This document shows positions 57,680 through 64,000 of a stretch of 64,000 nucleotides of DNA, in pieces. Under the pieces are notes generated by a model. That model saw nothing but the letters and a program-made list of their open reading frames with translations, ran no database searches and had not been told where the DNA came from. Both the position numbers and the translations under genes were made by a program. This stretch comes from Agromyces sp. G08B096 (GTDB lineage Bacteria > Actinomycetota > Actinomycetes > Actinomycetales > Microbacteriaceae): positions 620,001 to 684,000 of the forward strand of contig NZ_CP158374.1 in assembly GCF_040267705.1 (NCBI RefSeq), given 5' to 3'. Within the stretch, counting starts at the first letter, position 1. Every line of letters starts with the position of its first letter.

Positions 57680-58598
57680 CACCCACCTCCTCGCCGGAGG
57701 CGGGCGCCTCTACGATCGCGTCGCCAGCGAGACGCATCTGCGGCAGCTCTTCGACGAGTTCGAGGCATCCGGCGGCCGCCCCGACGCGCTCGTCTTCACG
57801 GGTGACCTGGCCGACAAGGGCGAGCCCGACGCGTACGCGCGGCTGCGCCGCATCGTCGAGCCGGCGGCCGAGCGGCTCGGCGCCGAGGTCATCTGGGTGA
57901 TGGGCAACCACGACGACCGCGCCGCGTTCCGCCGGGGCCTGCTCGATCAGCCGGCGGGAGGCACCAGACCCGTCGACCGGGTCTACGACGTCAAGGGCCT
58001 CCGGGTCGTGACGCTGGACTCCACCGTGCCGGGTCACCACTACGGCGAGGTCGCCGACGACCAGCTCGACTGGCTGGCCGAGGAGCTCGCGACGGATGCC
58101 CCGTACGGCACGATCCTCGCGATGCACCACCCGCCCGTACCGAGCGTGCTCGACCTCGCCGCCTCGGTCGAGCTCCGCGACCAGGCCGGCCTCGCCGAGG
58201 TCGTCGCCGGCAGCGACATCCGCTCGATCATCGCCGGCCACCTGCACTACTCGACGACGGCGACCTTCGCGGGCGTCCCCGTCTCGGTCGCCTCGGCGAC
58301 CTGCTACACGCAGGACCTCAACGTGCCGGTGGGCGGAACCAGGGGCCGCGACGGGGCACGCGCGTTCAATCTCGTGCACGTGTACCCGTCGACCGTGCTG
58401 CACTCGGTCGTGCCGCTCGGCGCGTTCCCGGCGCTCGACTGGATCGATGCGGAGGAGTCGGCGCGCCGTCTCGGCGCCGACGGGATCCGGTTCGCGCCGG
58501 CGACCGAGGGCGGTCTCGCGGGGTTCGAGCTCGACGAGGCCGCCTTCGAACGGGCCCTCGCGGACGGGCCGTTCACCGAGCCGATCAGGCTCCCGTAG
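57621..58598 (+). CDS. Metallophosphoesterase, CpdA (cyclic nucleotide phosphodiesterase)-like
   Basis: 325 aa. Metal-binding set in order: HISDTHLL (DxH), FTGDLADKG (GD), MGNHDDR (GNHD), AMHHPPVPS (H) and [11 protein letters not shown] (GHxH). The length and [29 protein letters not shown] match the class III 3',5'-cyclic nucleotide phosphodiesterases (CpdA/Rv0805 type), so cAMP turnover is the likely role, though such enzymes also act on other phosphodiesters. GTG start at 57621. Its 3' end overlaps the convergent Stealth gene by 14 nt. Confidence 0.9.
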   Translation: MTSRTAEYPRPSHFLLHISDTHLLAGGGRLYDRVASETHLRQLFDEFEASGGRPDALVFTGDLADKGEPDAYARLRRIVEPAAERLGAEVIWVMGNHDDRAAFRRGLLDQPAGGTRPVDRVYDVKGLRVVTLDSTVPGHHYGEVADDQLDWLAEELATDAPYGTILAMHHPPVPSVLDLAASVELRDQAGLAEVVAGSDIRSIIAGHLHYSTTATFAGVPVSVASATCYTQDLNVPVGGTRGRDGARAFNLVHVYPSTVLHSVVPLGAFPALDWIDAEESARRLGADGIRFAPATEGGLAGFELDEAAFERALADGPFTEPIRLP

Positions 58599-60297
58599 GG
58601 GCGCTCCCGGCCCCGGCGGCAGTGCCGGCCGCGCCGGCGGCGGCAGCCGTGGCCGCGCTCGCCGACTCGTCGTCGACCGGACGCTCCCACGGCGCGGGGA
58701 ACGGGAAGTACCGCTCGAGGAAGTCCGTCACCGCGCGCGTGCGCTGCTCCACCGAGATCTCGGGCTTCGACCCGTCGTTCAGGCAGAACATGTCCTGATC
58801 GCGGCGCTTCAGCAGCCGATCCATCGCGGGCAGCGCCCGGCGCAGCGTCGTCTCGATGTACTGCACCCGCGCCTGCGTCTGCGTGACCGCCTTGCCGGTG
58901 AGCAGCGCGTAGTAGTGGTACAGCGAGTTGGTCACCGAGATGTCGGTGGCGGACCGGAACCGGCTCGCCGCCGTGCGGCGGAACTCCTCGGGGAACGCCT
59001 CCTCGAGCTCGTGCATCACCGACTTCCGGAGCGGTGCCGCGCAGTGCTCGAGATGCCGGGTCGTGACCTTGCCGAAGCGGCCGGCGAGGAGGGCGCGGTT
59101 CACGCGCGCCGCGTTCTCGAACCCGCTGCGATGCGGCTCGGCCTCGCCGAGGCCGATGCGCGTGCCGGCCTCGACGAACTTCGTGATGCCGCCCGGGGAG
59201 AAGAACAGGTCGGGCGAGACGGGCCGGCCGAAGAACATGTCGTCGTTGGAGTAGAGGAAGTGCTCCGCGAGCCCGGGGATGCGGTGCAGCTGGCTCTCGA
59301 CCGCGTGCGAGTTGTGCGTCGGCAACACCGACGGGTCGGCGAAGAACTCCTCGCTGCGCACGATCCGCACCTTCGGGTGGTCGGCGAGCCACTTCGGGGC
59401 GGGCGAGTCGGTCGCGATGAAGATGCGGCGGATCCACGGCGCGAACAGCTCGACGCTGCGGAGGGCGTACTTCAGCTCGTCGATCTGCCGGTAGCGCGCT
59501 TCCGAGTCGTCGCCCTCGCCCACCACGTAGCTCTGCATGCGCTTCGCGCGCTCGCGCACGAACTCGTCGCTCGAGCCGTCGACCCAGGAGAAGACGAGGT
59601 CGATGTCGAAGTCGACGTCGCTCGCGAGCGGGTCCCACATGTGCTCGACGGTCGCCCACTCCACGCCGTACCGCAGCACGGTCGACTCGACGGCCTCACC
59701 GCGGGGGATCGTCGGGCGCATCAGGGCGTTCGGCAGCGGCGCCTCGATGAGCTCGTCGCCGAAGCGCCAGAGCTCGAGCTGCGGGGCGGTGTCCGCGCCG
59801 TAGCGGAGGCGGCCGAGCGGCTCGATGCGCGGCCGGTACATGCGGAACGCGCTCGCCTTGCGGTGGGCGGAGAGCGCACCGTCGGCGAGGAGGACCGGCG
59901 CGGTGCCCTTCGCCTTCTTCGGCGCGATGGGCACCGAGTAGAACGGCTCGTCGGCGAACGCGTCGGCGAGGGCGCGCGCGAGTGCGCGGCGCTCGGCCCG
60001 GTCGACCGCGATGACGGGCCGGTCGCCGTCGCCGCGGACGAGGAGGTGGCGGATGCCGGCGGCGTCGAGCACGCGGCGGAGCTCGAGGAGGTCTTCGACC
60101 ATCGACTGACGCGGCGTCGTATGCCCGTTGCGGAGCGCGTACTCGCCCTTGCGGACGACGATGTCGTCGCGATCGAACCGGCGTCCGCGCACGAGCACGA
60201 GCTCGGGCGCGTCGGCGATCTCGAAGCTCGGCGGCGGGGCGGGCTCGGCCGGGGTGAAGGCGGTGGGGCGGTGGGCGTCGAGATCGCGGTCGGTCAC
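58585..60297 (-). CDS. Stealth-family sugar-phosphate transferase (capsule/cell-surface polysaccharide)
   Basis: 570 aa. Conserved blocks in order: CR1 [12 protein letters not shown] (residues 232-243), CR2 [30 protein letters not shown] (268-297), CR3 [11 protein letters not shown] (349-359), CR4 near DMFCLND. Stealth proteins transfer a hexose-1-phosphate, such as GlcNAc-1-phosphate from UDP-GlcNAc, to make phosphate-linked glycopolymers. The first 200 residues include a variable helical domain. The C-terminus is Ala/Gly-rich. No capsule or teichoic acid genes adjoin it, which is unusual. Starts 70 nt from the stop of the leftward kinase gene on the same strand. Confidence 0.88.
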   Translation of the reverse strand: MTDRDLDAHRPTAFTPAEPAPPPSFEIADAPELVLVRGRRFDRDDIVVRKGEYALRNGHTTPRQSMVEDLLELRRVLDAAGIRHLLVRGDGDRPVIAVDRAERRALARALADAFADEPFYSVPIAPKKAKGTAPVLLADGALSAHRKASAFRMYRPRIEPLGRLRYGADTAPQLELWRFGDELIEAPLPNALMRPTIPRGEAVESTVLRYGVEWATVEHMWDPLASDVDFDIDLVFSWVDGSSDEFVRERAKRMQSYVVGEGDDSEARYRQIDELKYALRSVELFAPWIRRIFIATDSPAPKWLADHPKVRIVRSEEFFADPSVLPTHNSHAVESQLHRIPGLAEHFLYSNDDMFFGRPVSPDLFFSPGGITKFVEAGTRIGLGEAEPHRSGFENAARVNRALLAGRFGKVTTRHLEHCAAPLRKSVMHELEEAFPEEFRRTAASRFRSATDISVTNSLYHYYALLTGKAVTQTQARVQYIETTLRRALPAMDRLLKRRDQDMFCLNDGSKPEISVEQRTRAVTDFLERYFPFPAPWERPVDDESASAATAAAAGAAGTAAGAGSAPTGA

Positions 60298-60367
60298 GTC
60301 GAAGGGGTCTCCAGTCGGTCGGCGGTGGGGATGACTCGATTGTAGGCGTCGGCGGCGGGTGCGGCCG

Positions 60368-61363
60368 TCAGCGGCCGATCCAGAGGTACGGGGGATGCCC
60401 CTCGCCGAGGCCGTCCGGCGCGGTGGCCAGCCGACGGGCGAGTCCGACGGCGCCGTCGAGCGGGGTGCCTGCCGGCTCGCGGAGCCGGGCGTCCGGCGCC
60501 CGGAGGCGGAACTCCCGGCGGAAGGCGGCCGCGAAGCGGGGCGAGGCGAACATGCCTCCCGCGTACGACGCCGTGGGTGGGAGCGCTGGGTCTAGGGCGG
60601 CCGCGAGGGTGCCGGCGGCGAGGCGGCCGGCCTCGTCGAGGATGGCGGCGGCTGCCGGGTCGCCGTCGTCGGCGAGCCGGGCGACCTCGGTCGCGAGTCC
60701 GGCGAGGACGCCGCCGCGGTCGCCGCGCGGGTAGAGCTGCGCGGGCCAGGACGGCGGCGGGCCGAATCGGGCGACGGCGGCGCCGAGGAGCGCACCGCCG
60801 TCGTCGCGGAGCCCGTCGTGCGTCTCGATCGCCGCGCGAAGGGCGGCGATGCCGACCCAGGCGCCGGATCCGCGGTCGTCGTAGAGGTGGCCCCAACCGC
60901 CGACGCGGCGCCAGGTCGCCGCGAGATCGGTGCCGAGCGCGATGGTGCCCGTGCCCACCGTGACGACGGTGCCTGCCTCGCCGCCGAGTGCGCCCACGTG
61001 CGCGGTCACGGCGTCGGCGGCGAGCGCGACGGGCGCGCCGGCCACGCGCGCGAGCCGCCGGGCGGCCGCGGGCGGGTCCGCGACGAGCGAGGTCACGCCG
61101 GCGGCGCCGACGCCGATCGCCGCGATCGGGGTGCCCGGCCAGTGCAGACGGACGGCGCTGATGAGCGCCTCGGCCACCTCGATGACGTTCGACCCGTCGC
61201 TCGCGACGGCGACGCGGGCGCCGTCGAGGGTGCGGCGGGCGCCCGGTTCGGCCCCGAGGCGCGCGTCGACGGGCTCGAGCGCGGCTCGGCTGCCCGTGCC
61301 GCCGAGGTCGACTCCGACGACGAGCGCTCGAGTTCTGGAAAATCCTTGCAGACTCGCCGTCAT
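60368..61363 (-). CDS. BadF/BadG-type N-acetyl amino sugar kinase, second copy
   Basis: 331 aa. Phosphate-1 loop VVGVDLGGTGSRAAL, second loop TVGTGTIALGTD, WGHLYDDRGSGAWVGI. It aligns along its length with the kinase at 12555-13592 (for example WPAQLYPRGDRGGVLA against WPAQLYTRHDRAGVLA, and a shared EPAGxPLDGA block), so the two are paralogues. It is divergent from a second sugar ABC importer (61450 on), which probably supplies its sugar. GlcNAc, MurNAc or another N-acetyl sugar would fit. AT-rich divergent promoter region at 61364-61449. Confidence 0.86.
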   Translation of the reverse strand: MTASLQGFSRTRALVVGVDLGGTGSRAALEPVDARLGAEPGARRTLDGARVAVASDGSNVIEVAEALISAVRLHWPGTPIAAIGVGAAGVTSLVADPPAAARRLARVAGAPVALAADAVTAHVGALGGEAGTVVTVGTGTIALGTDLAATWRRVGGWGHLYDDRGSGAWVGIAALRAAIETHDGLRDDGGALLGAAVARFGPPPSWPAQLYPRGDRGGVLAGLATEVARLADDGDPAAAAILDEAGRLAAGTLAAALDPALPPTASYAGGMFASPRFAAAFRREFRLRAPDARLREPAGTPLDGAVGLARRLATAPDGLGEGHPPYLWIGR

Positions 61364-61449
61364 TCCCGAATACTACTTCCAATCACCTTGCAGCGTCGCG
61401 GTTGAGCGCGGCGCACCACTGAGAGTTCCACACGAGGAGTCCATCCATC

Positions 61450-62745
61450 ATGCGCACACGCTTGCTTCCCCTCGCAGCGCTCGGCGTCACCGCCGCGCTC
61501 GCGCTCTCCGCCTGCGCCGGCGGCAGCACCGACGACGGCGGCGGAGCCACCGACGCCGAGGGTCAGACGCTCGACGTCTGGATCATGCAGGGCACCAACC
61601 CCGACTCCGAGGCGTTCTTCGCCGAGGTGGGCGACGCGTTCACCGAGGAGACCGGCGCCGAGCTCAACGTCGAGTTCGTGCAGTGGGCCGACGCCCACGA
61701 CCGCTTCGTGACCTCCATCGCGGGCGGCACCACGCCCGACGTCGCCGAGACGGGCACCACCTGGACGGCCGAGTTCGCCGACGCCGGGGCGCTCGCGCCC
61801 ATCGGCGAGTACGTCGAGGGCGACGACCTCGGCGGCGACCTCGTCGAGGGGCTCGTCGAATCCGGCACCTACGACGACGAGCTGTACGGCATGCCCTGGT
61901 ACGCCGGCGTCCGCTCGCTCGTCTACCGCTCCGACCTGTTCGCCGAGCTCGGGCTCGAGGCGCCGAAGACCTGGGACGACATCGTCGCGGCCGGCGAAGC
62001 CGTGAAGGCCGCCCACCCGGAGATGATCGCGTTCGCCGTGCCCGGCGACGCCGAATTCGGCGTGTACCCCTGGGTCTGGGGCGCCGGCGGCGAGGTGTCG
62101 GTCGAAGAGGACGGCGAGTGGGTCTCGGGACTCGACAGCGCCGAGTCGCAGGAGGGCATCGGCTTCTACACCGGCCTCGCCACGGAGTACGGCTTCTCGT
62201 CGGCCGGCGCGACGACGTGGAAGGAGACCGACGTCCTCGACAACTTCGTGCAGGGCAACGTCGCCATGGCACTCATGGGCTCGTGGACCCCGGCCACCAT
62301 CATCGAGAAGAACGCCGACCTCGAGGGCAAGTTCGCCGCGACGCCGATCCCCGGCAAGGACGGCGGCATCTCGCCGTCGGTGCTCGGCGGCTCGCACCTG
62401 TCGATGTTCGAGACGGCCGAGAACAAGGACCTCGCCTGGGCCTTCATCAAGCTCATGACCACCGGCGAGTTCGCTGAGGCGTGGGCCGAGCAGACCGGCT
62501 ACTTCCCCGGCCAGACGTCGCTGCTCGAGCAGACGCTCGAGTCCGACGACCCGCTGGTGACGCCCTTCGCGACGCAGATGGTCGACGGCGGGGCATCCGT
62601 GCCCGTGACGCCGAAGTTCGGCGCTGTGCAGGCGAAGAAGACCACCAACACGGCCATCCAGGCCATCCTCTCCGGGCAGAAGACGGTCGAGCAGGCCACG
62701 GCCGACGCCGCCGCGGAGATGAACCAGATCATGAACGGCGACTGA
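61450..62745 (+). CDS. Sugar ABC transporter substrate-binding lipoprotein (family 1)
   Basis: 431 aa. Lipobox LSAC with Cys22, a Gly/Asp-rich linker, then a family 1 binding fold: ADAHDRFVTSIAGGTTPDVAETGTTW, YGMPWYAGVRSLVYRSDLF and NFVQGNVAMALMGSWTPATI, features of N,N'-diacetylchitobiose or trehalose/maltose-type binders. The paralogous amino sugar kinase opposite suggests an N-acetylglucosamine-type ligand. First gene of an import operon with two permeases. ACGAGGAG before the ATG. Confidence 0.9.
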   Translation: MRTRLLPLAALGVTAALALSACAGGSTDDGGGATDAEGQTLDVWIMQGTNPDSEAFFAEVGDAFTEETGAELNVEFVQWADAHDRFVTSIAGGTTPDVAETGTTWTAEFADAGALAPIGEYVEGDDLGGDLVEGLVESGTYDDELYGMPWYAGVRSLVYRSDLFAELGLEAPKTWDDIVAAGEAVKAAHPEMIAFAVPGDAEFGVYPWVWGAGGEVSVEEDGEWVSGLDSAESQEGIGFYTGLATEYGFSSAGATTWKETDVLDNFVQGNVAMALMGSWTPATIIEKNADLEGKFAATPIPGKDGGISPSVLGGSHLSMFETAENKDLAWAFIKLMTTGEFAEAWAEQTGYFPGQTSLLEQTLESDDPLVTPFATQMVDGGASVPVTPKFGAVQAKKTTNTAIQAILSGQKTVEQATADAAAEMNQIMNGD

Positions 62746-62750
62746 CCGAC

Positions 62751-63722
62751 GTGACCAGCACCATCCAGGCGCCGCCGGTCGCGCAGGGGGCACCCTCCCC
62801 TCGCGCGGCCGGCGGCGCCGGCCGCCGCCGGAGCCCCATCGCCCGGCTCCGGCCCTGGCTCCTGCTCGCCCCCGCGCTCGCGGTGCTCGCCGTGCTCCTG
62901 CTCTGGCCGCTCGTGCGCGTGGTCCTCTTCTCCCTCCAGGACTACGGCCTGCGCGAGATCGTCTCGGGCGAACCGAACTGGATCGGCCTCGCGAACTACG
63001 CCGAGGTCTTCACCGACCCCACGCTCTGGAGCGTGGTGCTGCCGAACACGTTCGGCTTCGCGATCCTCGCCGTCGCGGCGACGGTCGCGCTCGGCACCGG
63101 CGTCGCGGTGCTCATGGCTTCGCTCGGCCCGTTCTGGCGCACCGTCGTCGGCAGCGCGATCATGGTGGCCTGGGCGATGCCCGCGGTCACCGGCACCTAC
63201 GTCTGGGTCTGGATCTTCGACGCCGATCGCGGCATCTTCAACCAGACGCTGCAGGCACTCGGCCTGCAGGACGAACCCGTGAACTGGTTCACGAACCGGT
63301 GGAGCTTCTACGCCATCGTGCTGCTGAACGTCGTCCACCACGGCTTCCCGTTCGTCGCGGTCACCGTGCTCGCGGGCCTCCTCGGCGTGCCGAAGGAGAT
63401 GCTCGAGGCCGCTGAGATGGACGGCGCCGGCCCCTGGCGCCGGTTCTTCAAGGTCATCGTGCCGAACCTCCGCCAGGTGTTCTCGGTCGTGATCATCCTG
63501 TCCACCATCTGGGACTTCAAGGTGTTCGCGCAGGTGTACCTCATGCCGGGCGGTGCCGGCTCCAACCGCGAGGCGCTGAACCTCGGCGTCTGGAGTTACG
63601 TCGAGTCGTTCGGTCAGAACCGCTACGGCTTCGGCTCCGCCATCGCGGTGCTGCTCACGCTGCTCCTGCTCGTGATCACGGTCGTCTACGTCCGCACGAT
63701 GCTGAAGGAGGAGGAGCTGTGA
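62751..63722 (+). CDS. Sugar ABC transporter permease (MalF type)
   Basis: 323 aa. Disordered 30-residue head, six membrane helices starting at RPWLLLAPALAVLAVLLLWP. The EAA loop reads KEMLEAAEMDGAGPWRRF and a late KVFAQVYLMPGGAG segment is family-typical. GTG start 5 nt after the binding-protein stop. The next permease overlaps its stop (GTGA). Confidence 0.91.
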   Translation: MTSTIQAPPVAQGAPSPRAAGGAGRRRSPIARLRPWLLLAPALAVLAVLLLWPLVRVVLFSLQDYGLREIVSGEPNWIGLANYAEVFTDPTLWSVVLPNTFGFAILAVAATVALGTGVAVLMASLGPFWRTVVGSAIMVAWAMPAVTGTYVWVWIFDADRGIFNQTLQALGLQDEPVNWFTNRWSFYAIVLLNVVHHGFPFVAVTVLAGLLGVPKEMLEAAEMDGAGPWRRFFKVIVPNLRQVFSVVIILSTIWDFKVFAQVYLMPGGAGSNREALNLGVWSYVESFGQNRYGFGSAIAVLLTLLLLVITVVYVRTMLKEEEL

Positions 63723-64000
63723 CCGCCGAGCTCACCCGCGAGATCCCGCGCACCCGGCGCACCGGCCGCAAGGCGCGCGCGGCCGCCGGCAAGGCCGTGC
63801 TCGTCGTGGTCCTCCTCGCCTTCACGCTGTTCCCGGCGTTCTGGATGCTCTCGAGCGCGTTCGACGCCCAGGCGGGCGCGGGCGGGCAGACCCTGCTGCC
63901 CCGCGAGTGGTCCCTGGAGAACTTCGCGTACGTGCTCACCGAGGGCGGGTTCGACGTGTTCCTCCGGAACTCGGCCCTCGTCGCGCTCGTGACGGTCTTC
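63719..64000 (+). CDS. Sugar ABC transporter permease (MalG type), truncated by window
   Basis: Starts at a GTG overlapping the previous stop by 4 nt. The 94 visible codons show a basic head (REIPRTRRTGRKARAA), a first membrane helix (AVLVVVLLAFTLFPAFWML) and the periplasmic segment LPREWSLENFAYVLTEGGFDVFLRNS, as in MalG-type permeases. The rest, including the EAA loop, lies beyond the window. Confidence 0.88.
   Translation, partial: MTAELTREIPRTRRTGRKARAAAGKAVLVVVLLAFTLFPAFWMLSSAFDAQAGAGGQTLLPREWSLENFAYVLTEGGFDVFLRNSALVALVTVF

Noticed and set aside
54614..57682. 1022-codon antisense frame over the esterase and AidB-like genes
   Set aside because: Spans two genes with intact catalytic motifs on the other strand; composition typical of GC-rich shadow frames.
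1..64000. tRNA, rRNA, CRISPR arrays, insertion sequences or phage genes
   Set aside because: I looked for cloverleaf arms with CCA-like ends, regular spaced repeats, transposase/integrase motifs and terminal repeats, and found none.

Overview
The window is high-GC (about 70% by eye), dense and strongly operonic, with many ATGA, GTGA and TGATG start/stop overlaps and frequent GTG starts. It looks like chromosome from a Gram-positive actinobacterium. The family Microbacteriaceae is my best guess, from the F420-type deazaflavin oxidoreductase, the ECF42/DGPF pair, HrcA/CIRCE plus HspR/HAIR heat-shock control, lipobox-anchored ABC binding proteins, and terminators built on CGGATGCC/GGCATCCG arms. 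I see no rRNA, tRNA, IS element, prophage or CRISPR array.

Layout. 0-6 kb: small acidic disordered proteins, an SDR, a TetR regulator, Hsp20 behind a CIRCE and a HAIR-like box, an exported protein pair and Ogt. 6.2-16.5 kb: two divergent operons that together look like a complete N-acetylmuramic acid (MurNAc) use module. The left arm has a serine hydrolase and a MurR/RpiR regulator. The right arm has MurQ etherase, a three-gene sugar ABC importer, a BadF-type MurNAc/GlcNAc kinase and a large FAD/Fe-S D-lactate dehydrogenase that would oxidise the lactate MurQ releases. 16.5-25.8 kb: epoxide hydrolase, a NAD(P)H oxidoreductase/HxlR redox pair, an ECF42 sigma factor with its DGPF partner and a recognisable ECF promoter, a SNF2 helicase and an MFS carrier.

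25.8-45 kb is a catabolic island for an unidentified organic acid: two SDRs, a quinone oxidoreductase, a TetR regulator, a complete branched-chain-type ABC importer, an acyl-CoA ligase, an ACAD11-like dehydrogenase coupled to an APH-type kinase, a thioesterase, a QsdR-like TetR, a second acyl-CoA dehydrogenase, a thiolase, a MaoC hydratase, an SDR and a zinc alcohol dehydrogenase. Four of its promoter regions carry nearly the same 20-bp palindrome (CATACCG-N6-CGGTATG), so they are probably one TetR regulon. The kinase/ACAD11 pair suggests a 4-hydroxy acid, gamma-lactone or levulinate-type substrate.

45-49.4 kb: a PhnDCE-type importer in one operon with a tyrosine-phosphatase-like enzyme and a TetR regulator, preceded by two tandem 11-nt PHO-box-like units. 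49.5-54.5 kb: a heterodimeric multidrug-type ABC exporter and a transglycosylase-like secreted protein. 54.8-60.3 kb: an alpha/beta hydrolase, an AidB-like acyl-CoA dehydrogenase with an apparent one-base frameshift near its end, a CpdA-like phosphoesterase and a Stealth-family sugar-phosphate transferase. 60.4-64 kb: a second amino-sugar-type kinase divergent from a second sugar ABC importer, which runs off the right edge.
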